A stretch of DNA of 64,000 nucleotides from Bacillota bacterium. Its GTDB lineage: Bacteria; Bacillota; Sulfobacillia; JABLXB01. Positions 26,780-37,877 of the stretch are shown here, in pieces. The position numbers and the translations under genes were made by a program. The notes under the pieces were generated by a model, which searched no databases, was not told the DNA's origin, and saw nothing but the letters and a program-made list of their open reading frames with translations. Each line of letters begins with the position of its first letter. The stretch's first letter is position 1. The DNA is taken from contig JABLXB010000001.1 in NCBI GenBank assembly GCA_013178305.1, positions 490,516 to 554,515 on the forward strand, written 5' to 3'.

Positions 26780-28123
26780 ATGGGCAAATGGATTAATCTC
26801 AAGACGCAGATCCCCGGCCCCAAGTCCCAGGCGTGGGTCGAGAGAAAAGGCAAGGCGGTGTGCGAGGCCTTTTCGCTGAACGTGCCCATAATGATAGACA
26901 GGGCCCATGGGGCGATCCTCACAGACATCGACGGAAACCAGTTCATCGACCTGACAGGAGGCATCGGGTGCCTGAATGTGGGCCATTGCCAGCCCGAAGT
27001 CGTCGAAGCGGTCAAGGAGCAGGTGAGCAGGTTCTTCCACACCGACTTCACCGTAGTGCCGTACCCGTCGTTCATTGAGCTGGCGGAGAAGATCTGCAAG
27101 CTGGTACCCGGCGACTACCCCAAGAAGGCCACGTTCTTCAACTCGGGGGCCGAGGCAGTCGAGAACGCCTGCAAGATCGCAAAATACTATACCGGCCGGC
27201 ACGCGTTCGTGGCGTTCGAGGGCGCGTTCCACGGCAGGACGCTCATGGCGATGTCCCTGACCAGCAAGATCATGCCCTACAAGCACGGGATGGGACCGTT
27301 CGCTCCCGAAGTCTACCGCATACCGTTCGCCTATTGCTATCGCTGCCCGGTCAACCTGGAGTATCCCTCCTGCGACATCGCATGCGCCAAGGCGCTCGAG
27401 CGGGCGTTCGTGACGATGGTGGATCCGGCGACTACCGCGGCCGTAGTCGGCGAGCCCGTGCTGGGTGAGGGTGGGTTCGTGGTGCCGCCGAAGGAGTTCT
27501 ACCAGAGGATACGCGAAACATGCAACAAGCACGGCGTACTGCTGATCCTCGATGAGGTTCAAACGGGCATCGGCCGGACCGGCAAGGTGTTCGCTCACGA
27601 GCACTACGGCATCACGGCAGACCTCGTGACGATAGCGAAATCCATGGCCGGCGGCGTCCCCATCAGCGGAGTGATCGGTCGCGCCGAAGTGATGGATGCT
27701 CCGCACGACAGCGCGATCGGCGGCACGTACGTTGGCAACCCGATCGGTTGCGTGGCAGCGCTCAAGGTGCTGGACGTCATCGAGAAGCTCGACCTCTGCG
27801 GCAGCTCGTTGAGGCAGGGGAAGATCATATCCGACAGGTTCAACCAGTGGAAGAAGGACTTCAAGGTCGTCGGCGACGTCAGGGGCCTCGGCGCCATGGT
27901 CGGCGTCGAGTTCGTCCGCGACAGGAAGACCAAGGAACCGGCCCCGAAGGAAACCGCCGCTATCAAGGATCTCGCGTTCAAGAACGGCGTCCTGGTGCTG
28001 AAGGCCGGCGTGTACGGCAACGTGCTCAGGATGCTGGCGCCGCTCGTAATCACCGACGAGCAGCTCAACGAGGCGCTCGACGTGATGGAGAGAGCGGTGG
28101 CGGAGGTCAACTCGAAGATGTAA
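26780..28123 (+). CDS. gabT: 4-aminobutyrate-type class-III aminotransferase
   Basis: This 447-residue PLP aminotransferase fits GABA or another omega-amino acid as donor. It shows FFNSGAEAVENACKIAK (about 115-131), AFHGRT, the PLP-contact EVQTGIGRTG (about 257-266) and the Schiff-base lysine in TIAKSMAGG (about 287). GGGAGGG precedes the ATG. It is divergent from hbd-crt, and the sigma-54 promoter implies induction by an enhancer-binding activator not encoded here. GabT is the best fit; other class-III aminotransferases are possible. Confidence 0.85.
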   Translation: MGKWINLKTQIPGPKSQAWVERKGKAVCEAFSLNVPIMIDRAHGAILTDIDGNQFIDLTGGIGCLNVGHCQPEVVEAVKEQVSRFFHTDFTVVPYPSFIELAEKICKLVPGDYPKKATFFNSGAEAVENACKIAKYYTGRHAFVAFEGAFHGRTLMAMSLTSKIMPYKHGMGPFAPEVYRIPFAYCYRCPVNLEYPSCDIACAKALERAFVTMVDPATTAAVVGEPVLGEGGFVVPPKEFYQRIRETCNKHGVLLILDEVQTGIGRTGKVFAHEHYGITADLVTIAKSMAGGVPISGVIGRAEVMDAPHDSAIGGTYVGNPIGCVAALKVLDVIEKLDLCGSSLRQGKIISDRFNQWKKDFKVVGDVRGLGAMVGVEFVRDRKTKEPAPKETAAIKDLAFKNGVLVLKAGVYGNVLRMLAPLVITDEQLNEALDVMERAVAEVNSKM

Positions 28124-28156
28124 TCAACAACGCCCCCGTGTTCCGGTTCGGTAACG

Positions 28157-28194
28157 GAGGGGCCCTGCTCCCGCTTGGAGAGCAAGGGCCCCTC
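28157..28194. terminator. Hairpin between convergent gabT and chemoreceptor genes
   Basis: GAGGGGCCC and GGGCCCCTC form a 9-bp stem, with a further TGCTC/GAGCA-like pairing inside. Only a short T stretch follows, so it is probably bidirectional. Confidence 0.6.
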
Positions 28195-28267
28195 TGAATT
28201 TGAACCGCGTTCGACCGGCGCCAGTCGTGCAGTCGCAGGATTCCCGCAACTGTCCCCGCCGGCGCGG

Positions 28268-30124
28268 CTAGATCCTGAACTTGGCCACCATCGCTTGCAT
28301 CTCCTGCGCCATCTTGGCCAGCGACTGCGCGGAACTGGCCATCTCCTCCGAAGAGGCACCGAGCTCCTCGCTGGAGGCGGATATCTCTTCGGCTCCGGCC
28401 GCATTGGACTGGGCAGCACGGCCGATTGACTGAACCAGGTCCTCCACCTGCCGCGCTGAAGCTGTGACTTCCTCAGTCGCCGCTGTGCTTTCTTCCGACG
28501 TGGAGGCTATCTGGTCCATGGCGGTCGTAACCTCGCTGCTGTTCGACGAGATCTGCGTTATGGCGCTGGCGATGGATCTCACGTTCTCGTCCGTGGAGAG
28601 CGCCAGGTCGAGTATCTCCTTCATCGTCTCGCTTGACTTTACTCCGAGCTCGACGCCCTTCTCCACAGCCCTGACGCCATCATCGATCGCCGTGACACTC
28701 TTCTGAGTGCCGGCCTGGATCTCCGAGATCAGCTGGGCGATCTCCTTGGTCGACCTGGCGGACCTCTCCGCGAGTTTCCGGACTTCGTCCGCAACAACGG
28801 CAAACCCCTTGCCGTGTTCCCCGGCGCGAGCGGCCTCGATGGCGGCGTTCAGCGCCAGCAGGTTGGTTTGCCCGGCGATGTCCTCGATGACCCCGACTAT
28901 CTCACCGATTTTTTCAGAACGGGAAGCCAGCTCCTGGATGGATTCGTTGATCTTGTTTGCGACGTCGCCGATCAGCTTGATGCCTTCGACGGTCTGGTCA
29001 ACGGCTTCCTTGCCCGAGGTCGCGCCTTCCCTGGTTCTCTCGGACGTCTGAGACAGAGACTCGGCCGCTCGAGACAACTCCTGGATCGCCGCGGCAATCT
29101 CCTTGACCGAATCGAGGGTCTGGTGTGTGATCCTGGCCTGATCCTGGGCGCCCGAAGCGATCTGGGTCAACGCGTCGCGCAGCCCCTTCATTGCGTTCCC
29201 TGTCTCGGTGACCTCCTTGGCCTGGTTCTCGGCACCCCTGGCGGCGTCCTGGGCCGCTTTGGCCACCTGCTGGATCGCGCTGGACGACTGCTCAGCGGTT
29301 GCAGCCATCTCCTGGCTGCTCGCCGAGACGTCGCCGGACAGCCTGGTCACGTGGGATATCATGTTCCGCAGCGACTCGATCATCTGCGCGAAGGCGTTGC
29401 GCAGGTCCTCGACCTCATCCTTGCTCTTGACCTGGGGTACCTCTACCTGCAGGTCGCCAGCCGCCACCCTGACAGCGAGGTCGGAGATCCGCCCGATGGG
29501 CTTGCTTATGCTCGTCACGACGAGGCTCCCGACAACGATCGCGAGTATACCCGCGATCACGCCGGTGAGCAGTGCGGTCTGTGTGACCGATTTGGACAGG
29601 CCCTGGAATTCGTCGAGGTAGCTTCCCGCGCTCACGATCCAGTCCCATTTCTTGAATTCCTTGAACGCGGTCACCTTGTCGCGCGCTTTCGTCTCGCCCA
29701 GCTCGCGGTTGATCCACGAGTAGCGAACCCACCCCGTACGCTGGCGGAGCATTTCCTTGACGAAATCCTCGTTCGAAATGTCCTTTCCCTCAGATGCGGG
29801 ATGCATCACCAGTTGACCTTTGGAGCTTATGGCGTAGAAATAGCCCGTGCTCCCCACTTTCCTGGTTTTCAAGATTTCCTTCACCCTCTTCTGGGCGGCC
29901 GCGAGGGTGATGTCGCCCTGGTCGACCTGGTCGGCCTCCGCCTCGATCAGCGCGAGAGCCATCTCGATCTGGTTTGTAAGGTCCTTCTGGATCATGGTAT
30001 AGAGCTCCCTGTCCACGGACCTCAACGAGAGGTACCCCATGACAATCATGGGAGTCACGCAGAACAGGATCAGCAGGCCGACAAGCTTCAAACTAAGTGA
30101 CACTCTGCGTCGTTTCGCTTTCAT
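28268..30124 (-). CDS. Methyl-accepting chemotaxis protein with Cache sensor
   Basis: This 618-residue receptor has transmembrane helix 1 (about 12-32), a Cache-type ligand domain (about 35-185, with [16 protein letters not shown]), transmembrane helix 2 (about 188-212), a HAMP domain (about 212-265) and a long signalling coiled coil. The tip motif is [20 protein letters not shown] followed by [20 protein letters not shown]. It feeds the CheA/CheW complex encoded at 34.8-37.3 kb. The ligand is unknown; Cache domains often bind small organic acids or amino acids. No sigma-28 promoter was seen. Confidence 0.93.
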   Translation of the reverse strand: MKAKRRRVSLSLKLVGLLILFCVTPMIVMGYLSLRSVDRELYTMIQKDLTNQIEMALALIEAEADQVDQGDITLAAAQKRVKEILKTRKVGSTGYFYAISSKGQLVMHPASEGKDISNEDFVKEMLRQRTGWVRYSWINRELGETKARDKVTAFKEFKKWDWIVSAGSYLDEFQGLSKSVTQTALLTGVIAGILAIVVGSLVVTSISKPIGRISDLAVRVAAGDLQVEVPQVKSKDEVEDLRNAFAQMIESLRNMISHVTRLSGDVSASSQEMAATAEQSSSAIQQVAKAAQDAARGAENQAKEVTETGNAMKGLRDALTQIASGAQDQARITHQTLDSVKEIAAAIQELSRAAESLSQTSERTREGATSGKEAVDQTVEGIKLIGDVANKINESIQELASRSEKIGEIVGVIEDIAGQTNLLALNAAIEAARAGEHGKGFAVVADEVRKLAERSARSTKEIAQLISEIQAGTQKSVTAIDDGVRAVEKGVELGVKSSETMKEILDLALSTDENVRSIASAITQISSNSSEVTTAMDQIASTSEESTAATEEVTASARQVEDLVQSIGRAAQSNAAGAEEISASSEELGASSEEMASSAQSLAKMAQEMQAMVAKFRI

Positions 30125-30512
30125 TGACTTTCCCCCCCAGGGTATTAGACTACTGCCGACTGCTATGGCCTATCGCCACATCGTGACTGTTGAGTTTGGC
30201 GGCTCGCACGACTGGCTCGGATGGTGTGATGATGACGGTATTTTCCCTGTTCAACCCTCCTTTCGATATCCACTGACGCTCGACACTACCTGCTGGCTTC
30301 CGGGATCAGCCCCATGAGTCTTGCTCTCATCTCGAGACGCAAGATCGCCCGTTGCGATGGCTCTGGGCTGTTCAAAGGCGGGATTGTGTAGCCCAAGGCG
30401 GGTACCCCTTCGGGGGCTAAAGCCCACCATCCAGATACATCGTGGAGTATTGACGTAATGTGAAGTATTCTGACTTACGTAAATTGTGGGGAGCCACGCG
30501 TTTCCATGAATG

Positions 30513-30551
30513 AAAAAAGCCCGTGTAGGCGTCGAAATCCCATCCACGGGC
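30513..30551 (-). terminator. Second minus-strand terminator downstream of guaB
   Basis: On the minus strand, GCCCGTG pairs with CACGGGC around a 19-base loop and is followed by TTTTTT. It lies about 190 bases after the guaB stop and about 90 bases after the first terminator. Confidence 0.75.
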
Positions 30552-30638
30552 CACTTCGATGTTCTCGGCCTGCGCCCCACTCAGACAGGTCCTGTCTTTC
30601 ATACATTTCTTCAACGCAGAGCTCGTCTCGCGGACCAG

Positions 30639-30680
30639 AAAAACGGCAAGGGCGCTTCCGCCACCGTGCGAAGCGCCCTT
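30639..30680 (-). terminator. guaB terminator
   Basis: AAGGGCGCTTC and GAAGCGCCCTT form a perfect 11-bp stem. On the minus strand GCCG and TTTTT follow. It is 60 bases after the guaB stop. Confidence 0.85.
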
Positions 30681-30740
30681 CATAGGGTTGTCACCGGTTT
30701 CGCGTCCAGCCTCGCTGCGTACTACCAGCGTGATTGCGCA

Positions 30741-32216
<1,476 letters not shown>

Positions 32217-32237
32217 TTACGCCGGACTGTTTGTCAC

Positions 32238-32266
32238 AGTATAGCACGCTCAAAGCGGGGGTTCAA
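32238..32266 (-). promoter_or_regulatory. Sigma-A promoter for guaB
   Basis: On the minus strand TTGAAC (32266-32261), a 17-base spacer and TATACT (32243-32238) lie about 34 bases before the guaB start. Confidence 0.75.
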
Positions 32267-32341
32267 CACGCGCTCCTGCAGGACAGATGCGCCACGGCGC
32301 GAATTACTACCTCCATTGCATTCATGGGAGGTCATCTATCA

Positions 32342-33223
32342 GTGAACATGCTGACTCCAGTCGAAATCGCTCGGGCGGCGTCCGCCACCGGTCTGAAGAA
32401 ATCCCAACTCCCGCCCGCGAAAATGCTCACACTCGCGGTACTGGCGGGAGCATACATAGCCCTGGCGGGAGATCTCGCTACTGTGGTTTCTGACGACATG
32501 GGCAAGTACTTCGGGTATGGGTTCTCGCAGTTCATCACGGGGGTGGTGTTCACTGTTGGACTGGCGCTGGTGATAGTGGCCGGCGCGGAGCTGTTCACCG
32601 GCAACAACATGATGCTCACAGTGGCGGCGCTGGACGGCAAGGCACCGTGGCCGGGGGTCCTGAAAGCATGGCTGGTCGTCTACGCCGGGAACTTCGCAGG
32701 TTCACTCCTGGTGGCGTGGCTCGTCGTGCAGAGCGGGCAGTGGGCCGCCAACAACTATCTAGTCGGAGCGAAAGCAGTCGCGTGGGCCAACGCGAAAGTC
32801 AGCCTCAGCTGGCAGGCCGCATTTATCCGGGGGATCCTGTGCAACTGGATGGTCTGCCTGGCCATATGGTTGTCACTGGCCGCAGACGACGTGGTCAACA
32901 AGATTGCCGCACTATTTCTGCCCATAATGGGCTTCGTCGCGTGCGGGTTCGAGCACAGCGTCGCAAACATGTACTTCATACCAGTGGGTATCGTCCTCTC
33001 CCAGGTCCCCGAGGTCGTTGCGGCTTCGGGGCTCGCGGGAAAGATCGACAACCTGAACTGGGTTTCGATGTTCACGCGGAATCTCATCCCTGTCACGCTG
33101 GGCAACATCGTCGGCGGGGCCGCCCTGGTGGGCGGGGTCTACTGGTTCGCGTACCTGAAGGGCTCATCGACCCAGGCGGCGGCGCCCGCAGCGACCTCGA
33201 TCTCCAAGCCCGCGAACCGTTGA
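32342..33223 (+). CDS. Formate/nitrite transporter family channel
   Basis: This 293-residue FNT-family membrane protein has six hydrophobic helices, the AELFTGNNMM loop after helix 2 (about 84-93), GILCNWMVCLAIW and CGFEHSVANMYFIP, all characteristic of FocA/NirC/FdhC proteins. It moves small monovalent anions such as formate or nitrite. GTG at 32342 is the start, nine bases after GGGAGGT; longer readings lack a ribosome site. It is divergent from guaB. Substrate cannot be fixed; no formate dehydrogenase is adjacent, though the Moco genes suggest one exists. Confidence 0.9.
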   Translation: MNMLTPVEIARAASATGLKKSQLPPAKMLTLAVLAGAYIALAGDLATVVSDDMGKYFGYGFSQFITGVVFTVGLALVIVAGAELFTGNNMMLTVAALDGKAPWPGVLKAWLVVYAGNFAGSLLVAWLVVQSGQWAANNYLVGAKAVAWANAKVSLSWQAAFIRGILCNWMVCLAIWLSLAADDVVNKIAALFLPIMGFVACGFEHSVANMYFIPVGIVLSQVPEVVAASGLAGKIDNLNWVSMFTRNLIPVTLGNIVGGAALVGGVYWFAYLKGSSTQAAAPAATSISKPANR

Positions 33224-33247
33224 GCGCGTCACCAGAATCCACAGCCG

Positions 33248-33274
33248 GAAGGCCCGGGTTACGCCCGGGTCTTC
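33248..33274. terminator. Bidirectional hairpin between convergent genes
   Basis: GAAGGCCCGGG pairs with CCCGGGTCTTC (11 bp including one G-U) around five bases. It overlaps the stop codon of the CCA gene and lies 25 bases after the transporter stop. Confidence 0.55.
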
Positions 33275-34662
33275 AAGTTCCTCATCAATTCTCTAAGCCT
33301 CTCCCTGTCATTGAGCGATGGGTCGTCCATGACGCGGTCGAGGAGCTCCTGCAGCACCTCACCCACCGCCGGCCCCGGGCCTATCCCCAGTACCTCCATC
33401 ACGTCGTGGCCGTCCACGGCGAGGTCGCTCCCCTTGACCGCCTGACCCGCCTCAAATATCTGGCGGACCCTGCTCTCCATCTGGAGAACGACACGCTCGC
33501 CGTATTGACGCATGGCGGCGGCGCAGGCGCTCCCACGGCCGGCCGGCAGAACGGCTCGCGCCCCAAAAGCAGAGGCCACGGCGTCCGCTCTCCTCAGCTC
33601 TATCAGGTCGAACACGTTGGCGGCGCCGGCGCGGGCTATCAGCCTTCTGATGGCCGCATCGGTCACCGTGGCGCTGTAGAAGAACATGTGCTCCCTGACC
33701 AGGGTTCTTACCTTCTCGCGGACCGCTCTGGGATACCGGAGTCCCTCGAGGATGCGGTCCGCCATCTCGGCCCCCGTCTTCTCGTGGCCGTAGAAGTGTC
33801 CGGACCCCGATTCGTCCAGGGTCAGGGTGTGAGGCTTGGCGATATCGTGCAGCAGCGCCGCCAGCCGGAGCAAGAGTTCGGGTTTCACCAGGCACACAAC
33901 GCAGATGGCGTGCTCGTCCAGTGTGTCCCCAGTTGGTGAGCCGGTGGGGTAACCTACCGAGCGTGCGAATGCCGGGATGACCTGGTCCATGAGCCCGAGA
34001 TCTATCATCTGGGCGAGTGCCCTGGCGACATGCGGCCCGAGAAGGAGCCGTGAAAGCTCATCCCGCACGCGTTCCCGTGACACGCGCCCCAGCAGGTGGG
34101 CATTGATGGAGATGGCCGTCCGCGTACGGCCATCGATAGTCCACCCGTTCTCCGACACGAAGCGGACCGCGCGCATCATCCGGAGGGCGTCTTCGGCGAA
34201 ACGCTCCCGGGGGTCGCCCACCGCCCGTAGCAGGCCCTTGCGCATGTCCTTGACCCCGCCGAACGGGTCGACGATTGACAGCCCCGGCCACTCCAGCGCG
34301 AATGCGTTAACCGTGAAGTCCCTTCGCGACAAATCCTCGTTGATGTCACTGATGAAGGTCACCGAATCAGGGCGCCTGCGATCGCTGTACGACGCTTCCG
34401 ACCGCAACGTGGTGAACTCCACGACGACACCGTCCCGTTCGAGCCCTATAGTCCCGTGCTTCTCGCCCTTGTCGATGAGGTCAAGGTCGCCGAACACCCG
34501 CTTTACCTCCGCGGGCGTCGCCAGCGTCGCTACATCCCAGTCACTAGCGGCCGTTCCATCCAGGACCGCCCTCGCGGCGCCACCAACTATGTAGCAGGCG
34601 TAGCCCGCCCCCGTGAGCCTGTCGAGCAGGGAAACCACGAACGGGTCTAGCCTGGTGTTCAC
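33259..34662 (-). CDS. cca: CCA tRNA nucleotidyltransferase / polyA polymerase family
   Basis: This 467-residue class-II nucleotidyltransferase adds or repairs the tRNA 3' CCA end. The catalytic pair is in SDWDVAT (about 40-46), after GGAARAVLDG. RRDFTVNAFA and the nucleotide-recognition EDALRMMRAVRF are intact. An HD domain follows (LAALLHDIAKP, about 268-278, with a later HEKT His). Length fits the HD-containing form. It is read leftward, divergent from cheW. Some organisms split the CCA activity between two enzymes, which cannot be excluded. Confidence 0.92.
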   Translation of the reverse strand: MNTRLDPFVVSLLDRLTGAGYACYIVGGAARAVLDGTAASDWDVATLATPAEVKRVFGDLDLIDKGEKHGTIGLERDGVVVEFTTLRSEASYSDRRRPDSVTFISDINEDLSRRDFTVNAFALEWPGLSIVDPFGGVKDMRKGLLRAVGDPRERFAEDALRMMRAVRFVSENGWTIDGRTRTAISINAHLLGRVSRERVRDELSRLLLGPHVARALAQMIDLGLMDQVIPAFARSVGYPTGSPTGDTLDEHAICVVCLVKPELLLRLAALLHDIAKPHTLTLDESGSGHFYGHEKTGAEMADRILEGLRYPRAVREKVRTLVREHMFFYSATVTDAAIRRLIARAGAANVFDLIELRRADAVASAFGARAVLPAGRGSACAAAMRQYGERVVLQMESRVRQIFEAGQAVKGSDLAVDGHDVMEVLGIGPGPAVGEVLQELLDRVMDDPSLNDRERLRELMRNLKTRA

Positions 34663-34764
34663 CGCCGAATCCCTCCTATCACTGCTCTAATCTTTTGCCT
34701 CTACGTCCCGATATTAACAATTGGACAGTTTGTTCGCTAGTTTTTCCTTTTGGGGGGACTTGAA

Positions 34765-35241
34765 ATGGCAGAAGAGGTCAGGAAGACGATCGAAGAGCAC
34801 CAGCTCGTGGTGTTCGGGCTCGCAGGAGAGCTGTACGGCGTCGACATAGCGGCCGTCCGCGAAATCATCACCATGCAGCACATAACCAGGGTCCCACGGA
34901 CGCCGGACTTTGTTGAGGGGATCATCAACCTGCGCGGCAAGGTTATTCCCGTCATCGACCTTCGCAAGAGGTTCCATCTGGGATTAAGTCAGGAAGACAA
35001 GGAGACGAGGATCGTGGTCGTCGAGATCCAGGCTAACACCATCGGAATGGTCGTCGACAGCGTCTCCGAGGTCCTCAGGATCTCCAGCGACGTCATCGAG
35101 CCCCCGTCCCCCGTAATCGTCGGGATCGACGCCGAGTACATAAGCTCCGTCGCCAAGGTAGAGGAACGCCTTATTATCTTGCTCGACCTGGAGAAGGTGC
35201 TAAACAAGCAGGAGCAGATGGAGCTGAAGGCGGTCAGCTGA
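34765..35241 (+). CDS. cheW: Chemotaxis coupling protein CheW
   Basis: This 158-residue adaptor links receptors to CheA. It is a single CheW domain with the typical GIINLRGKVIPVIDLRKR (about 52-69) and GMVVDSVSEVLRI. ATG at 34765 is seven bases after GGGGGG. It is first gene of the operon cheW-A-C-D-Y-B-R-X. Confidence 0.95.
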   Translation: MAEEVRKTIEEHQLVVFGLAGELYGVDIAAVREIITMQHITRVPRTPDFVEGIINLRGKVIPVIDLRKRFHLGLSQEDKETRIVVVEIQANTIGMVVDSVSEVLRISSDVIEPPSPVIVGIDAEYISSVAKVEERLIILLDLEKVLNKQEQMELKAVS

Positions 35242-35280
35242 AGCGACGGTCCGGATGACTCGAAAGTGGGGTGAACCATT

Positions 35281-37290
35281 TTGCCCGCCGGTCTCACCGA
35301 CGATCTCAAGCTATTTCTCGCGGAAATGACCGAGCTATTGGAGGTTATGGAAGACGGGCTTCTAAAGCTCGAGAAGGCGCCCGATCCGGACGTCGTAGCC
35401 GAGACATTCAGGGCCGCGCATACCCTGAAAGGCTCCTCGGCGACCATAGGTTTCTCGGGTATGGCGCAGGTCACACACGCCATGGAGGACCTGCTCGATA
35501 CGTGGCGCGACGGCGCCATGCCCACCAGCGACCAGAGGGATCTGTTGTTCGACGGTCTCGACTGGCTCAACGAAGCCAAAAAGAAGCTGGAAGATGGGGG
35601 CGCTTGTCCCGAGGGTGACAACCTCGTGGCGAGGATACGAGGGGTAGACGGCTACGGTAACGGCAAGGCTCAAGACGATCGCGTTTCACACGGACCGGCC
35701 GGTAATGCGGCGCAGCTCACGGCGAGCGTGCCATGGTCCACCGTTCAGAACGAGCTGGCGGAGGCTGTCACGCGGGGGTACCGCGCGTTCCAGGTTCACA
35801 TCGAATTCGACCAGGCGGCCGTCATGCCGTCGGTAAGGGCATTCCAGGTGTGTTCACTCCTCGAAGACATGGGCAAGGTCCCGTGGTCCGACCCGTCGCC
35901 GGAGCAGATCGAGAGGGACGAAGCCGGCGCAACGCTTGACGTTATAGTGCTTACGGACAGGGACGCCGACGAAATCACCAGGGCGATCCATTCGGTTACC
36001 GACGTTGTCAACGCCGGCGTCACCGAGCTGAAAATCCAGGCGAAGGCGGCCCCCGCGCAGCCCAAGGCGGGCGGCAGGGTTCTGGGGTCGAGCGTCCGGC
36101 TCGACGTGGAAGTGCTGGACACACTCATGAACCTCATTGGCGAGCTCATCGTCGACCGCACGCGCCTCGCCCAGGTGACGGGCAAGATCCAGGAAGCCAC
36201 GGACCTTGAGGAATTCGAGAGAAACCTGAACGGGATTTCGGCGCACATTGCGCGGATCAGCACGCAGCTGCAGGAGGGCATCATGCGGGCGCGCCTGGTC
36301 CCGCTGCAGAACCTGGTGAGGAAGTACCCGAGGCTCGTGAGGGACCTCGCGTCCTCGTTCAAGAAAGAGGTCAACTTCGAGATCCAGGGGGAGCAGACGG
36401 AGCTCGACCGTTCGGTGATCGAGGCCATCGACGACCCGCTGATCCACATCCTGAGGAACGCCGTGGACCACGGGATCGAAACTCCGGGCGAGCGCTCGAG
36501 GGCGGGTAAGCCGAAAACCGGCACCGTCCGGCTGATCGCCGCTCACCACGAGAACCAGGTGGTCATCACCATCACTGACGATGGCAAGGGGATCGACCCC
36601 GAGAGCCTCCGCACAGCCGCGGTGAGAAAGGGTTTCATGACCGAGGAAACGGCCAGGCGCCTCAACGACGAGCAGGCACTGGAACTGATATTCCTCCCGG
36701 GTTTCAGCACGAAGGAGCGCGTGAGCGAGGTCTCGGGCCGTGGCGTCGGCATGGACGTTGTCCGCACGAATCTCAAGAAGATAAACGGCACGGTAGACAT
36801 CAAGTCGCGGCCGGGCGGCGGCACAACGTTCATACTCCGGTTGCCGCTGACTCTCGCAATTATCCAGGCCTTGCTCGTGAGGGCCGGGAAGAACGTCTAC
36901 AGCATACCGCTTTCAATGGTCTCTGAAGCAGTGAAGGTCGAACCGTCCAATATGAGCACGGTCCACGGGAAGCCCGTTATACGCGTCAGGGACAGGATCT
37001 TCCCGCTCGTGGACCTGGACGGCCTGTTCTTCAACGGAGGCTCGTTCGGGAGGGACTATGCCGTCATAACCGTTGACTATGGCGTCCAGATTGCGATCGC
37101 AGTCGACAGCCTGCTGGGCCAGCAGGAAATCGTCGTGAAGAACCTGGGGAAGTTCTTCGGGGGAGTCAAGGGAATATCAGGGGCGACTATCCTGGGCGAC
37201 GGAAGCCTCGCGCTCATAGTGGACGTATCGCGGCTCGTCATGTCTCACGCCGACGAAAACGTCGAGATGTACAGGGAGGCTGCCAGCTGA
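35281..37290 (+). CDS. cheA: Chemotaxis histidine kinase CheA
   Basis: This 669-residue kinase controls CheY and CheB. The P1 HPt domain has the phospho-acceptor His in AAHTLKGSSATIG (about 42). A P2-like CheY-binding region follows (about 150-255), then P3 dimerisation (about 270-340), the P4 ATPase (HILRNAVDHGIE, DDGKGID, GRGVGMDVVRTNL) and the P5 CheW-like domain. TTG start is six bases after a GGGGTGA site. Its stop shares one base with cheC. Confidence 0.95.
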   Translation: MPAGLTDDLKLFLAEMTELLEVMEDGLLKLEKAPDPDVVAETFRAAHTLKGSSATIGFSGMAQVTHAMEDLLDTWRDGAMPTSDQRDLLFDGLDWLNEAKKKLEDGGACPEGDNLVARIRGVDGYGNGKAQDDRVSHGPAGNAAQLTASVPWSTVQNELAEAVTRGYRAFQVHIEFDQAAVMPSVRAFQVCSLLEDMGKVPWSDPSPEQIERDEAGATLDVIVLTDRDADEITRAIHSVTDVVNAGVTELKIQAKAAPAQPKAGGRVLGSSVRLDVEVLDTLMNLIGELIVDRTRLAQVTGKIQEATDLEEFERNLNGISAHIARISTQLQEGIMRARLVPLQNLVRKYPRLVRDLASSFKKEVNFEIQGEQTELDRSVIEAIDDPLIHILRNAVDHGIETPGERSRAGKPKTGTVRLIAAHHENQVVITITDDGKGIDPESLRTAAVRKGFMTEETARRLNDEQALELIFLPGFSTKERVSEVSGRGVGMDVVRTNLKKINGTVDIKSRPGGGTTFILRLPLTLAIIQALLVRAGKNVYSIPLSMVSEAVKVEPSNMSTVHGKPVIRVRDRIFPLVDLDGLFFNGGSFGRDYAVITVDYGVQIAIAVDSLLGQQEIVVKNLGKFFGGVKGISGATILGDGSLALIVDVSRLVMSHADENVEMYREAAS

Positions 37291-37877
37291 TGCGCCGCGC
37301 AAAGACCGGAAACATCCTGTACAAGGCAATAGCGGGGGGTATCGGTGAGGCCAGGCAGGTCATTGAGTTGATGGTCTCGGTGAAGGTATCCACCTCTTCG
37401 GATCTGCGGCCGGTGGATATCAGCAAGATCCCCTCCCTGATGGGGCCGCTGGACCGGACCGTCGTCGCCACATACTCGCGCGTCGCAGGCGATATCGACG
37501 GGCACCTCGCGTTCCTCTACGAACCGGGGGCCGCCGAGACGCTCGCTGCGCTGGTAACCGGCCAGGACAGGCCGGATCCTGAGCTCGGAGCGTCCGCACT
37601 GTGCGAGGTCAGTAACGTAGCGGGCTCAAGGATCTTGAACTTCCTGTCGGATGCTTCGGGTCTCCGGATCCTGCCTACTCCGCCAATACTGGTATCCGAC
37701 ATGGCGGGGGCTATCCTGCAATCGGTGCTGTACGACCTGGCACCGTTCGGCAATGAGGCGATGGTTCTCAAGACGGACATCCGCCTTCAGGAGCGGGGCG
37801 TCATGGGAATGATGGTGCTGATTCCCTCCAAGGACAGCCTTGCGCGATTGCTGGACGGACTTGGGAGGCAGCAATGA
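37290..37877 (+). CDS. cheC: CheC-family CheY-P phosphatase
   Basis: This 195-residue CheC-family protein removes phosphate from CheY and pairs with CheD, the next gene. One ExxN active-site helix is clear, in SALCEVSNVAGSRIL (about 101-115). The second site found in Bacillus CheC is not recognisable, so it may have a single site, as CheX does. It overlaps cheD by four bases, which supports the CheC/CheD pairing. Confidence 0.82.
   Translation: MRRAKTGNILYKAIAGGIGEARQVIELMVSVKVSTSSDLRPVDISKIPSLMGPLDRTVVATYSRVAGDIDGHLAFLYEPGAAETLAALVTGQDRPDPELGASALCEVSNVAGSRILNFLSDASGLRILPTPPILVSDMAGAILQSVLYDLAPFGNEAMVLKTDIRLQERGVMGMMVLIPSKDSLARLLDGLGRQQ

Larger units (their letters stand above)
30125..30740. 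other. 616-bp spacer between the receptor gene and guaB
   Basis: No convincing gene lies here. It holds the guaB terminator, a second minus-strand terminator, and a stretch at about 30290-30430 rich in short inverted repeats (for example a CCCC-CGAA-GGGG hairpin and a CTTGCTCTC/GAGACGCAAG pairing) that would form a structured leader for the chemoreceptor mRNA. The pattern did not match a c-di-GMP riboswitch or another class I can recall. Confidence 0.5.

Noticed and set aside
30125-30510. c-di-GMP (GEMM-I/II) riboswitch upstream of the chemoreceptor
   Set aside because: The context would fit, but I could not find the ACGCAAAGC-type core or the paired stems of either class.
30417-30683. 88-codon minus-strand frame in the guaB-receptor spacer
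   Set aside because: It runs through both arms of one terminator and into the other, has no clear ribosome site, and shows no family motif.
34680-34764. Sigma-28 promoter for the che operon
   Set aside because: No TAAA...GCCGATAA-like element with correct spacing was found before cheW.
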